Assembly: GCA_963920705.1 (NCBI GenBank)
Contig: OY987239.1
Span: 4,746,254-4,810,253 of the forward strand
DNA length: 64,000 nt
Direction: 5' to 3'
Source of the DNA: Odiellus spinosus
Taxonomy: Eukaryota; Arthropoda; Arachnida; Opiliones; Phalangiidae
Of this stretch, positions 23,084 through 33,479 are shown piece by piece. The position numbers and the translations under genes are program-made. The first letter of the stretch is position 1. Each line of letters opens with the position of its first letter. The notes beneath the pieces were generated by a model that worked only from the letters and a program-made list of their open reading frames with translations, was not told where the DNA came from and made no database searches.

Positions 23084-23866
23084 TGTTCCAATACGGGATA
23101 TTACCAATAGATAGAAATTCATCCGATCGACAAAGGGTCCTTTGGATCGAAATTTATCTGATCGACAGTGTGTCTCATTTGATCGACGGGATAGCCCCAT
23201 TTGATCGAAATTTATTTGATCGACAGTCTCTCTCGTTTTTTACCAATAGATAGAAATTCATTCGATCGACAAAGGGTCCATTGGATCGAAATTTATCTGA
23301 TCGACAGTGTGTCTCATTTGATCGACGGAATAGCCCCATTTGATCGAAATTTATTTGATCGACAGTCTCTCTCGTTTTAATTGAGATGCCGTTGCCCGAA
23401 AGGGTAGCCAGCATGGATTGTAAAAAGATACTGAGTTTGAATCCTCATCGTGTAAATGGTGTGTTAAATAATCGAAATTATTTGGTTAATATATAAAATT
23501 ATTGCGTTTTGTAGGGTTAGGTTAGGTTAGGTTGGGTTAGGTTATTAAATTAATTTTAAAAATACTTAATATTGCATGGATTTAAAAAACGATAGGTTTT
23601 AAATTAACTAATCGATTTTTAAATCTATGCAGTATCAAGTCTTTTTGAATTTTATTTGATATTTTCGATCATTTGGTTCTGCATGTCGATCCAATGGTAC
23701 TTCATATCTATTCCACTCAATCTTTTTTAACTGTCGATCATTTCAATCTTCTTTTTGTAAGTGTCGATCATTTGGTTCTGCATGTCGATCCACTGAATTT
23801 CGATCTAATGGACCCTGTGTCGATCAAATGAATTTCGATCCAATGGTACTAAGCCTTAAAATACGT
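23084..23866. mobile_element. word-array foldback 2 (GATCGA vocabulary) with telomere-like core
   Basis: The left flank (about 23100-23380) is a tandem pair of about 131-bp units made of permutations of TTTGATCGAC, TTGGATCGAAATTTAT and GAAATTCATTCGATCGAC. The right flank (about 23640-23866) uses the complement of the same words (GTCGATCATTTGG, ATGTCGATCCAATGG, TTTCGATCTAATGGACCC). The extreme ends pair. The core holds GGGTTAGG-type repeats at 23514-23544 and a palindrome of about 75 bp (ATGGATTTAAAAAACGAT with its complement near 23615). It interrupts a family B copy, so it moved as a unit. No coding capacity. Confidence 0.7.
23514..23544. repeat. telomere-like (TTAGG)n core
   Basis: Short run of GGTTAGGTTAGG with one GGG variant. 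TTAGG is the ancestral arthropod telomere repeat. Here it is interstitial, at the centre of the foldback. Confidence 0.85.
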
Positions 23867-24262
23867 ATTTTATAATCGAAATTTTTAAATCTGAACGCTT
23901 CTATTTGTGAACACTTTCATTTAAAAATGTATAACTTAACTTTGGTTGGTCTATTTAAGGATGGAAGAGCTCATTTTGTAGATTAGGAATGGGGCTAATC
24001 GAGTAACACAGCTTCAACACTCAAGGAAAAGACAGTTAAAATACATTTTTTATAATCACCCATTTTCGAAATGTTTTAAAATAAAAATTTCCCGTAATCT
24101 ACGTCCTCACTATGCCTGATTTCGCTATCGTTAAGAGCCTACAGTTGATTCTCGCGCATAATTATGGCACTAGGGACAAGGTCACTTTCGCGCTGTCTTC
24201 TTCGTAAAGTACTAAATCCAGAAAAAAACTACGTTTCGTATATCAGTAAAAAATACCAGTCT
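23867..24262 (+). mobile_element. family B copy, right part
   Basis: Resumes at TATTTTATAATCG and continues through GTCTATTTAAGGATGGAAGA and TTTCGCGCTGTCTTCTTCGT in family order, completing the copy that starts at 22985. Confidence 0.7.
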
Positions 24263-24844
24263 GAAGCCTCTTCTTGATTATTCGGCCAAGTAAGCTTATA
24301 TTCTCTCGCCTTTCGTTATACCCCGCCGTAATAACCGGATATTTCTAGATCTTTCCGCCATGACCTTAATGTTAATCATTTTTCGTCAAATATGGCGAAT
24401 CATTTCGCGGGATACGGATTTTCTTCCCTTGGACACTGACATAGAGAATATGGATTTAGCCTCTTTCATTTCTATAGTAAGAATGTATGCATTGACTTTG
24501 AGACAATAACACAGTGGACTCTCAGGGGATAGAGTCAAAACTTTAACTTCAATAAGTTTCATTTCAATGTGCTGGCCCAGACAATTACTCACTCGGTAAT
24601 CTAAAACCCTTCTGAAAAAACATTCATGACCTAGCTATATAGTTTTCTAAAACATTTATACAAAAATTGCTCAATTATTATTAAAAGGTTAATTATTATT
24701 TGACAGAAATAAGCATAAAGAATGATTACGTATTATGCCTTGAATCATGATGGGTACATCATTGTTCAAAAATAAGAAATCTGGATAGGTCTAAGCCGTA
24801 GGCCTAGATTTATATACTACGGTATATCAGTGCCGCAATAATTT
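24263..24844. other. no recognisable feature
   Basis: No gene or repeat recognised. An open frame on - at 24386-24592 has no familiar motif. Confidence 0.35.
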
Positions 24845-24950
24845 TGTCCTATTATAACGTATGTATATATATTTTTAATCGAATTTTTACGATCTTTTCG
24901 AAAATATAACTCGATTTCCATTAGGAGTTCATGAAAATGGATAACAATAA
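24845..24950 (-). mobile_element. family B terminal fragment
   Basis: Reads ACGTATGTATATATATTTTT to CATTAGGAGTTCATGAAAAT, the end of family B in this orientation. It abuts the 139-bp direct repeat. Confidence 0.6.
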
Positions 24951-25063
24951 TTCATGTGTTTTATATTTTATATGAATTCCTGGTATTACAGTAAAATTAA
25001 TAAATAGGTCTGTAATTACGCGCACCAAGTACCCATCTTTTTATATTATTGTCATTTGGGTTA
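24925..25063. repeat. 139-bp flanking direct repeat, left copy
   Basis: Nearly identical to 26133-26271. It starts GAGTTCATGAAAATGGAT and ends TTGTCATTTGGGTTA. The two copies flank the array-bearing element at 25061-26124 in the same orientation and differ at only a couple of visible positions. Confidence 0.88.
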
Positions 25064-25372
25064 AGAATTATAGAAATTTAAATTTAGGTTAAGAATTATA
25101 GAAATTTAAATTTAGGTTAAGAATTATAGAAATTAAAATTTAGGTTAAGAATTATAGAAATTAAAATTTAGGTTAAGAATTATAGAAATTTAAATTTAGG
25201 TTAGGAATTATAGAAATTTAAATTTAGGTTAGGAATTATAGAAATTTAAATTTAGGTTAAGAATTATAGAAATTTAAATTTAGGTTAAGAATTATAGAAA
25301 TTTAAATTTAGGTTAGGAATTATAGAAATTTAAATTTAGGTTAAGAATTATAGAAATTTAAATGTAGGTTAT
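25061..25372. repeat. 28-bp tandem array, about 11 copies
   Basis: Tandem unit of 28 bp containing TTAAGAATTATAGAAATTTA and ATTTAGG. It is the left part of an element that also occurs at 40483-41667, where the array has about 15 copies. Confidence 0.93.
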
Positions 25373-26124
25373 AATTTTCTAAAATGTTTTACCTAATTTT
25401 CTACCACTATATTGCTGGTCTAGATAGAACAAATCTTAATTTTAGAAAAGAATGGATTAAGTTCAAAGAATTATTTTCGTGTTCATAATAAATTGAATTG
25501 GATATGATTCTAACAATATTTATTTCGTTGCTGAGTTCTTTGTTTTGAAAGCAATTACGCAAAATAGCTTCAAATGAATAATATGGTTTGAAGAAAGAAG
25601 AGCTAGGAATAATAAAACATCTATAGTATAATATTGCGGCTCTAGTTGGTAATTGATAGCAGTGATCGCTCCGACTTAAGTCTCTTAATTCTAAATTTTC
25701 ATATTTTTATGAAATTTTTTGGCTATAAAACCAGACTCGTATTCTATTCCATTTTTCTCAAGCTTTGAAAAGCCGTTTGATTGATTACCAACCTGGTCAA
25801 CGATGTTGTCTGTGTTTTTTATAATAGCAATACCTGCGGAACTTAAGGAACTGGAATCAATTATTGCTGATTTAAACTGGGGTCAACAATATCACTTGGA
25901 CAATTTTTTTGGGTTGCATTTCCTGAGCCTGAGCTAGGGTCGTTATATAAAGGTCTCCTTTAAAAAGGTCTAAAGGGGAAGTAGCTATATCAGGTTTTAT
26001 GGAAGCCTTTTTCAAAATATCATCGAGTCGAAAGGCTTCATTATTTACAGCATATTATCAAGGCTACAATCCACTTTATCGGATAGGAACTATTTTATCA
26101 CAATTTATGTCAACATTTATTACT
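25373..26124. mobile_element. body of the array-bearing element, copy 1
   Basis: About 750 bp nearly identical to 40908-41667, from TTATAATTTTCTAAAATGTT to TTTATGTCAACATTTATTAC. No open frame of note. It ends within 10 bp of the right 139-bp direct repeat. Confidence 0.85.
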
Positions 26125-26132
26125 TTATTCGT

Positions 26133-26271
26133 GAGTTCATGAAAATGGATGACAATAATTCATGTGTTTTATATTTTATATCAATTCCTGGTATTACAGT
26201 AAAATTAATAAATAGGTCTGTAATTACGCGCACCAAGTACCCATCTTTTTATATTATTGTCATTTGGGTTA
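26133..26271. repeat. 139-bp flanking direct repeat, right copy
   Basis: Partner of 24925-25063, same length and orientation. Confidence 0.88.
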
Positions 26272-26311
26272 TTTCCTCATGAACCTTCTTATTTTATGGC
26301 ACACACGCTCT

Positions 26312-26533
26312 TAAAGGGAGATAGCAACCTAACCATTTTTTTTTTTTTTTCGATTCCTTATATGGGGGGAGTTCAGGTAATCTCTATGAATCCAGCTAAG
26401 CCTATTTTCTGGGTAAGTTTTAAATTTATTTCTAGTTTAATATTTGTTTGTAATTTTCTTTACTGGTGGATTGGCCTATTTAAACGATAAGGAATCGTTA
26501 AAAAAACAATTGTTATATTGCATTCTCCCTTTA
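26312..26533. mobile_element. family D foldback, shortened
   Basis: The left end TTAAAGGGAGATAGCAACCT and right end TTGCATTCTCCCTTTAA pair as inverted repeats. The interior keeps ATGAATCCAGCTAAGCCTAT and ACGATAAGGAATCG. Most of the left arm is deleted. Confidence 0.72.
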
Positions 26534-26586
26534 ATGGGAATATGTCGAGGCTACGACGCTAGCTAAGTAGGAAAGAATAATGCAAT

Positions 26587-26642
26587 AATATAAAATCCTT
26601 CGCCGCTTTATCTACCTACAAATTACTCGTTGTCAAACGAAT
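26587..26642 (-). mobile_element. TA-MITE fragment
   Basis: CCTTCGCCGCTTTATCTACC and TACAAATTACTCGTT are family words. Nothing else of the element remains. Confidence 0.55.
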
Positions 26643-27030
26643 TATTAGTACAGAATTTTAAAGTTAATATTTATCTGAGCACTTTTAAAGGGCAAGTCTG
26701 TTAATATAGAAGTTTACTGTAAATTGTAAGATTGAAGTGACAGGTATTATATCAAAAATGTCTATGTGAACAAAGACCCTGAAGGACGTTATGATTTCTG
26801 ACTACTGAAGTGACAGATATTAAATTTTAATAAAGTTTAAATATAATCCCAATGTTCATAATCTGGCTGGATTTAGAGTTTCTAATTTCAAAACAACTGA
26901 TTTTATTCACTGAAAAATATTTAAGAAAAAACAAAACAGATGATTTTCTCCCATTGACGCTTAACATTAAATTTGGCTTAATTATTTTTCAGGAAAAATG
27001 TGTATTGAACTGTTATTTTTCAGTATTATT
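26643..27030. other. no recognisable feature
   Basis: AT-rich sequence between MITE fragments. No gene or repeat recognised. Confidence 0.35.
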
Positions 27031-27130
27031 ATACGCATATACAAATTTCATTGTTTTAGTTACTTAAATAAAATAAAATATCTGAAAATATACGAATAAC
27101 GGAAGATAATGGATATCCGATTCCGAGCTC
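27031..27130 (+). mobile_element. TA-MITE 3' end fragment
   Basis: Ends CGATTCCGAGCTC after GAAAATATACGAATAACGGA. The left part of the element is missing. Confidence 0.65.
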
Positions 27131-27818
27131 TGATAGCGTTTGTGGTTTGCTTTATAATAGGTACGGAAAATGACCCCTTTTTAGTGATTTACATATTGAC
27201 TACCACCTTAAGAAATCTAAGAAAAAAAGCAGGAAATGCAAGGAGTGACTTTCATGGACTATATACCACATCTTGTTTTCTTTATTTTCTTTGATTTTTC
27301 CTCAACCTCAGCGTTGGACCTTGGCTATTTATTTATATTACGTCTATATAACTCGGAACTGAATATAAAAGTTGATGCCAGCTAGAATGAAACGAGGTTC
27401 CGAACGTGGATACGGTATAGAGACTGCGACTTCCTTTTGGTCACTTCCGTTTCGAGATTACTCCTTCTACCAATGAATAGAGGAGAGTAAAAGAGGTATA
27501 TGAGAAGGGGTTATATATAGGCATCGCGTGTATCTTAGGTGTGGGAAAAAAATGGGGTTTACATCTTATAGAGAGCTGCTATGAGAAAGAATGCTTTATA
27601 GGAATTGAGATTCTTATAAAACTCTGTTATTTTTTCTGTTGCTTGTACTCTTCAGACACTTTTCAATGCATTATATTGAAGGTCTCTTGGTTACTCAAGC
27701 GGATCTAAAGATATTCAGTTGTTATGTATTACTACATTGAGGATTAGTTAAGCCTAATGTCAAGTATGTGCAATAAATATGCAAGGGTTAATTGGTCCGG
27801 TAGGTCAATTACTATATA
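27131..27818. other. no recognisable feature
   Basis: No gene recognised. The left edge repeats a GATAGCGTTTGTGGTT segment also found near 17782. Confidence 0.35.
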
Positions 27819-27973
27819 GAGCTCGGACTTCGTATAATTTTTATTAATTGGATAAAATCCACTAAATTCTGATGTATATTATATGATTAAAAATAGACTA
27901 TTTTTCATTCGAGTTAACTTATTCAAAGATAAAGTAACAAAACGTAATCCATATCCATTTGTATCCAAAATTG
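27819..27973 (+). mobile_element. TA-MITE 5' end fragment
   Basis: Starts TA|GAGCTCGGACTTCG and follows the family for about 155 bp, then switches abruptly at AAATTGGCC to a family C fragment. Confidence 0.72.
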
Positions 27974-28075
27974 GCCGTACCAAATCGAATCGAGAAAAAA
28001 CGGTTTCCCGATCACACGACTCTAGCGAAATGTTTTGAAACGGTTAAATCGATTCCAAGGCATAGTATGAACGCG
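27974..28075 (-). mobile_element. family C fragment, reverse
   Basis: Contains CCAAATCGAATCGAGAAAAA and CACGACTCTAGCGAAATG, the complement of the left part of family C (compare 31960-32030). Confidence 0.6.
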
Positions 28076-28460
28076 GCTTTGTAGTAGTTTTAATTTCGTA
28101 TTCTCGTGTACCACTTGACTCTCATAAATGTATCAAACGCCTCTCTATAACGTATGTATTCCCCTTCAATGTATATAATTAAAACCCATTTTTCGGGAAA
28201 TTAACGAGCTTCTAATTGAAAATTAATTGGAGCGGGATGAAACCTTCGCTAACGAATCAATCTTGATATAATCAACGCTTATTACCAAATTACGACAAAA
28301 TTTATTTTAATAAGATAAAAACTTATCAGTAGGAAAAAAAATTTATGTTTTGAAACTCAAAACAAACGAGGTTGGATAAAAAAAAGTAAACTAAACTTAA
28401 TCAGCAGTAGCCGAGATCGCTGTAATATTAAAGTGACCATGTCATCGATTTTTCATTAAG

Positions 28461-28842
28461 GCTTAGAGAATTCGTATAACTTTTGTTAATTGAAAAAGAA
28501 CATCGTGAATGTCAATCAGATATTATCCGTTCGCGACAAAATATCCATTTCTTATTCGATCTAACGTATACCCGAATGTAACGGCAAACTTACAATGCGT
28601 ACTCATTGTTATAGGAAATTGATACGAGTTATTCATTCGCCGATAAGAAAAATTTGAAACCTTTCCGAGTTTCTTCCCCGATTTTAACCCAAATTGAGAT
28701 CTCGAAGCTAGAATTATTTAGTCGCTGTTCCTTTCAATTTAGATGAAAAAATATAATTATTATACTTCATTCTACACGGATTTCAAGAAACAAGATATTT
28801 TTATCTTCGCGTTATTTGTTTATTAATTAAAATTTTATCTCC
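28461..28842 (+). mobile_element. TA-MITE subfamily 2, 3' truncated
   Basis: Shares CATCGTGAATGTCAATCAGA, GGAAATTGATACGAGTTATT and CTAGAATTATTTAGTCGCTG with 20609-21134. The right end is missing. Confidence 0.75.
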
Positions 28843-29336
28843 TGGTCTAATTCGTATCCATTTGATACGCGTATGTTTATATAATTACAATATAGTAAAT
28901 AGAGTCCCTTTAAATAGAACGAATTTTTCCTCTACCCCCAAGTCTTTCTGTCAGATGCACTTGATTGTAGGAGGCGAGCCTTATTAACGGGACATTAATT
29001 TCCCGAGGCAAAGAGCCACTACTAATTAGGGTCGCCTGAGAGAGAATATGCCTATAAAAAAATCACTAGAAAGAACGGTAACGGTAAGGGGACAAACAAA
29101 AGCGAATTCAAGATCGATAAATTCCTTTTGGCTTGTTTCTTTAAGCCAAGAAGCCGGGGGACAAGCGAACACAGTTTCTACCCAAACCTGGCGACCCTTT
29201 TTTGTCTCTAAGAGTCTATGTCAACTAAATTTAACCTCTGAACCTCGTTTTTTCACACAGACTGGACATAAATTTCTTTTTTTTTTATTCAAGATTATTT
29301 GGCTTAAAGGGAGAATTCAACCTAACTACAAGTGAT
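28843..29336. other. no recognisable feature
   Basis: No gene recognised. A short AAAGGGAGAATTCAACCTAA near 29306 is a relic of the family D terminus. Confidence 0.35.
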
Positions 29337-29920
29337 TGAGAAATATTTGAGAAATTTGAGAAATGGAAGAAATATTTGAGAAATTTGAGAAATGGGAGAA
29401 ATATTTGAGAAATTTGAGAAATGGGAGAAATATTTGAGAAATTTGAGAAATGGGAGAAATATTTGATTAATGTGCGAGAAACGTGCGAGAAACGTGCGAG
29501 AAACGTGCGAGCAACGTGGGCGCAACGTGCGCGCAACGTGCGAGAAACGTGCGAGAAACGTGCGAGAAACGTGCGAGAAACGTGCGAGAAACGTGCGAGA
29601 AACGTGCGAGAAACGTGCGCGAAACGTGCGAGAAATATTTGAGATATATTTGAGAAATATTTGAGAAATATGTGAGAAATATGCGAGAAATATGCGAGAA
29701 ATATGCGAGAAATATGCGAGAAATATGCGAGAAATATGCGAGAAATATGCGAGAAATATGCGAGAAATATGCGAGAAATATGCGAGAAATATGCGAGAAA
29801 TATGCGAGAAATATTTGAGAAATATTTGAGAAATATTTGAGAAATATTTGAGAAATATTTGAGAAATATTTGAGAAATATTTGAGAAATATTTGAGAAAT
29901 GGGAGAAATTTGAGAAACGA
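29337..29920. repeat. composite minisatellite of GAGAAA-phrases
   Basis: Five blocks follow one another, all ending in GAGAAA: ATATTTGAGAAATTTGAGAA with ATGGGAGAA (to about 29465), then ACGTGCGAGAA (11 bp, to about 29630), then ATATGCGAGAA (11 bp, to about 29810), then ATATTTGAGAA (11 bp, to about 29900), then a short return of ATGGGAGAA. Each block is internally uniform, so variant units were amplified in succession. Open frames through it are by-products. Confidence 0.93.
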
Positions 29921-30221
29921 TATTACGGATAATAAACTAAAGGGTTGATTACCGATTGGTCAAATTATTGAAGATAAATTAATTCCGGTTTAAATCCGAA
30001 TGATAATAATTTGGGGGAAAAAAAGGACTATAAATTACCGGAAACAATCTATTGTTAAATTAGGCATGCTAATTCGCCGATTAATTTAGCAATTAAAATA
30101 CCCACGATAAATATAATGTGATAAAAACACTTAGTTTAAATTTTGTTCATCTTAGTATCTTCGTGGAAACCAAAGAAATGCGCAAGAATTAAATATTTAG
30201 TCCTACCTCTTCGATTTTCTT
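29921..30221. other. no recognisable feature
   Basis: AT-rich sequence downstream (in - orientation) of the channel-like exon. No gene or repeat recognised. Confidence 0.35.
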
Positions 30222-30479
30222 CTATTTTGGTGGTTTGTTGCCGCAATTAACAAACATTAAACTGGCTAGATAACCAAAAACGAGTCTTCGCAGAACTTTA
30301 GGTACATCTGACGGAGCTTTATTGCCTCTGTGATACGTATTTAACGTGATGACCGAGAAAAATGTCGCTCCATAATATAAATCTATTCCCACCCAAGCAC
30401 AAGCATAGCTTATACGGGTGGGATTAAGCTCTAAGTATAAGATTATTAATTGTATTGTATCAACCGATAAAATGAGCAA
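30222..30479 (-). CDS. cys-loop ligand-gated ion channel-like exon or remnant (M2-M3 region)
   Basis: The 85-codon open frame resembles the M2-M3 part of a nicotinic-type pentameric channel subunit. A hydrophobic stretch (LILSVDTIQLIILYLEL) is followed by NPT, a second hydrophobic stretch (CAWVGIDLYYGATFFSVITL), then LNTYHRG and VPKVLRRLVFGYLASLMFV. In the family, M3 runs into a VLN-x-HHR motif and then a P-x-W-V-R-x-x-F-x-x-L-P-x-L pattern. The match is in order and spacing, not in every residue; the usual Trp of PxWVR is Val. No clean AG acceptor lies directly before the frame. An internal one (CTTATACTTAG) would start the exon at the NPT region. Other subunit exons were not found, so it may be an isolated exon or a pseudogene piece. 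Confidence 0.45.
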   Translation of the reverse strand: MLILSVDTIQLIILYLELNPTRISYACAWVGIDLYYGATFFSVITLNTYHRGNKAPSDVPKVLRRLVFGYLASLMFVNCGNKPPK

Positions 30480-30628
30480 TTAAAATAAAAAATAAAAGAA
30501 AAAATAAGAAAAAAGGTTTAAATAAAAAGATTTTTTAGATTATTTACGATTAAACACATTTTATGTTCATTTTATCATTTCATAAATTTATACTCTAAAT
30601 CAGTTATCCAAAAAGTAACGCCGATTTC

Positions 30629-31050
30629 AAGGGATAAGGCAACCTGATTTTTTATCGATTCCTTATCGTTTAAATACGCCTAATCCACTAGTGAAATTTT
30701 TTTCAAAGAAATATTAAACTATAAATAAATTTAAAACTTACCATCAAAATAGGCTTAGCTTGGATTCATGGAGATCAGCTTAATTTCCTCTCGTATAAGG
30801 TCTAGCGACAATGCGATTGTAAGTCTCATGCAGGTCTCGACGGGTCTTTGCTTGTTGGTGGTTAGATCTTACACGGAGGCAATTCAGCTGATCTCCATGA
30901 ATCCCGCTAAAGCCTATTTTGATGGTTAGTTTTTTAATTTATTTATATTATAATATTTGTTTTTTAAACTTTTTATCGGTGGATTAAGTCTATTTAAACG
31001 ATAAGGAATCAATAAAAAAGCACGTGTTATTAGGTTTCATTCTCCCTTTA
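30629..31050. mobile_element. family D foldback, most complete copy
   Basis: Terminal parts AAGGGATAAGGCAACCTGAT and TTTCATTCTCCCTTTA are inverted. Inner arms are ATCGATTCCTTATCGTTTAA against AAACGATAAGGAATCAAT. A central palindrome is GGATTCATGGAGATCAGCT against AGCTGATCTCCATGAATCC. Length is about 420 bp with a unique loop. No coding capacity. Confidence 0.8.
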
Positions 31051-31669
31051 TGAGAATATAGCGCACATTTTTAAAATATTGCTTCATTAATTTCGAAGAC
31101 AAAAAAACGCCACTGAAAACAAAGGTAGGCAAAACCAGTTGGGAAACCAAAAATTACTCCCCGACGATGTTAACCTAACTTAAAGCCAGAAGTGACACAC
31201 ACCCACATAAACAACCAGTGTGATACCTCCTCCTGAGTCAGGGAGGAAAAAATCCATAGAGAATATCACCATGCAAGTTTTTTTCGCACGAAACAGAAGG
31301 GTGAGGAAATGTGATTTTTTTTTTTCTTTAGCCTTCTCTTTAAGATTGATGGAGTTCACACTATACTAGTACGTTAATGGTAACCCAAGGAATTAAGAAA
31401 GGTCCAACACCTGCCTTATTCCCACACCATTATTACGTACTCAAGTCTTGAACCTCCGTTACACGCGCACATCAGGCGAAAATAAGATTTGGAATACGAT
31501 CTCAAGTCTTTCATATCCTTATTTTTCCACCTCTTTCGTTATAGTCAAGTTGTATACACATCCAAAGAGTACAGATGCAACCTTGCCACTCGATTCGGGC
31601 CTTGTTAAATTTGATCTGGCGCCAAGACACGAGAATTTGATAGACGATAATTAAATTCTGATTTCGTCC
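31051..31669. other. no recognisable feature
   Basis: No gene recognised. An open frame at 31448-31654 (+) shows no familiar motif. Confidence 0.35.
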
Positions 31670-31850
31670 TAACCTTGAAAAAGGCAACATCTTCCGTAGA
31701 AACGGGTTCTATTTAACGGCTCTTTTTGTTAGTTTCAAGGTTGGAAAAAGTATAGAAAATCCTATATTTTGTACCAGCCTTGAAAAAAGACAACATCTTC
31801 AATACAAACAGGTGTTTTAACGGCTCTTTTATCCGTTTCCAAGATTATTT
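31670..31850. repeat. pair of imperfect direct repeats of about 80 bp
   Basis: Two units share AACCTTGAAAAAGGCAACAT / AGCCTTGAAAAAAGACAACA, then CATCTTC, then TTTAACGGCTCTTTT. They lie about 105 bp apart. Confidence 0.6.
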
Positions 31851-31934
31851 TATAAAAAGGCCTATTGAAAAAATTTTCAAGGCTTTTTGTACATACGTTG
31901 TTTTTACTTTCAATATAGCTGCGTTTCATACTAG

Positions 31935-32240
31935 GCTCTGAAATTGATTTAAACCGTTTCAAAACCTTTCGCTAGAGTCGTGTGAACGGGGAACCGTCTT
32001 TTCTCGAAGCGATTTGATTCGATTTCTCGAAACTGCTTCGGGAACCAGTTTCATATACCGATTCGAAAATTTCAACAAACCGATAGATGAAATATATTTA
32101 TAAAGATAATGCGTAAACACACGATTAAAACGATTCCGGGCGATTTGAATATCGGTTTATTTTACCGTTTCAAATCGATTAAGGAAGCCTATGCTTCCAT
32201 ACGGTTTGAATCGATTACAATTTAGCGTGACCGCAGTTCA
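31935..32240 (+). mobile_element. family C repeat
   Basis: The longest copy: TTGATTTAAACCGTTTCAAA, GAGTCGTGTGAACGGGGAAC, CGGGAACCAGTTTCATA and a right side with a small extra inverted segment (AAGCCTATGCTTCC). It is followed directly by a family D fragment. Confidence 0.7.
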
Positions 32241-32247
32241 AGTGATT

Positions 32248-32423
32248 TCTTATCGTTTAAATAGGGCTAATCCCACTGCTAAGCCTTTTTTGAAGGTAAG
32301 ATCTAAATTTATTTCTAGTTTAATATTTGTTTATAAATTTATTTTACTGTTGAATTAGGCCTATTTCAACGATAAGGAATCGATATAAAATTCGTTTGTT
32401 AATAGGTTGCATTCTCCCTTTTA
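32248..32423. mobile_element. family D fragment
   Basis: TTCTTATCGTTTAAATAGGG and CAACGATAAGGAATCGAT form the arms, with CATTCTCCCTTTT at the right end. The central palindrome is deleted. Confidence 0.68.
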
Positions 32424-32705
32424 TTAATTACAACTTTTATTTAAAAAAACCAAACTTTATCCCATTTAAATTCAATACAAATTCGATACCAAAAAATAAA
32501 AATTTTGAAAATTTTAAAAGAATATATCCTGTTCCAAACAGCTAGGATTAGATTACTCGAAACTTATTTTTAATGATTTTATCGATTAGAGTATATGTAT
32601 ATTTTCCGAAAAGGGCAGAATTTCCTCATTAATGACGATCTACACTCCAAAAATTGTAAAAGATAGTAAGATATTAATGCTAAAATGTTGTATTTCAGTC
32701 GATAA

Positions 32706-32975
32706 AACCATAAGCCTATTAATTCTCCCGAAAGTTAGAAACAAGGATCGTTTTAGCGTTAAGCTAATCGCCAATCTCGCGACTCAAATCCATTTTATGG
32801 TGGTAGCTTGAAACTTTCCCATTCGTGCTATGACATCCTGTTTCCTGTCAAGAGGAATGAGGTGGTTTAGGGGGTGGCGTAGGGCTTCAAATCTCTCTCC
32901 CGTATAGCGATGAATACGAAGGGCTCTATGGAGAACTCAAACTTACGGGTGAAAAATTAATAGGCTTATGGTAAT
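32706..32975. repeat. foldback repeat with 30-bp arms
   Basis: Left arm ACCATAAGCCTATTAATTCT against right arm AAAAATTAATAGGCTTATGG, extending through CCCG/CGGG. The loop is about 210 bp and moderately GC-rich. No coding motif. Confidence 0.7.
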
Positions 32976-33479
32976 ACCCTACAAAGATAGGTTCTTTTGA
33001 CTTTCAATATATTTCAAATTGTATTAAGGCAGCAGGTGCGTAACCTTCGGTAAATAAATGAGGTTTTTCTTAATTTTCAGCTAATTTTACTTTTAAATTA
33101 AAACACTTGTAAGTTTCGGGAACGTAATCCGAGAGCGCGCGCGGGTCCAGAAAGGGTTTAGGCTTAGCGAAGCGGGTGGAATATGAACCAAGGCTTAACA
33201 CCCCTAGTTTTCACAAGGGAGATATTTATATTCAAAATAAAATGAGAAGGACCCACTGGTCCCTACGCGTTGCAGCTGCTAAATTTCATTATCTCTACAG
33301 TAGAACTAGCTTTTCAGGAACGCTAACCCCGTTAATTCATTATACGGCGTCACCGTTGGGATTTAGAAACCCTAGCTGCCATACTTCAACCCTTCTTAAA
33401 GCCACGTTCAAACTGTGATAGTCAATGAGAACTCACCAAAAAATTAATTTTCTGTACCTAGTATCAAACGAAACCACTT
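32976..33479. other. no recognisable feature
   Basis: An 80-codon open frame at 33176-33418 (+) has no motif I recognise. No repeat family is seen. Confidence 0.35.

Noticed and set aside
23395..23460. B-box-like GTTTGAATCC in the core of word-array foldback 2, suggesting a tRNA-derived SINE.
   Set aside because: No convincing A box or cloverleaf upstream, and no second copy in the window.
24925..26271. LTR retrotransposon with 139-bp terminal repeats.
   Set aside because: No gag or pol frames, no primer-binding site, and the second copy of the body lacks the repeats.
29421..29664. Overlapping + frames rich in Arg, Asn, Val and Cys/Glu.
   Set aside because: They are translations of the 11-bp GAGAAACGTGC repeats.
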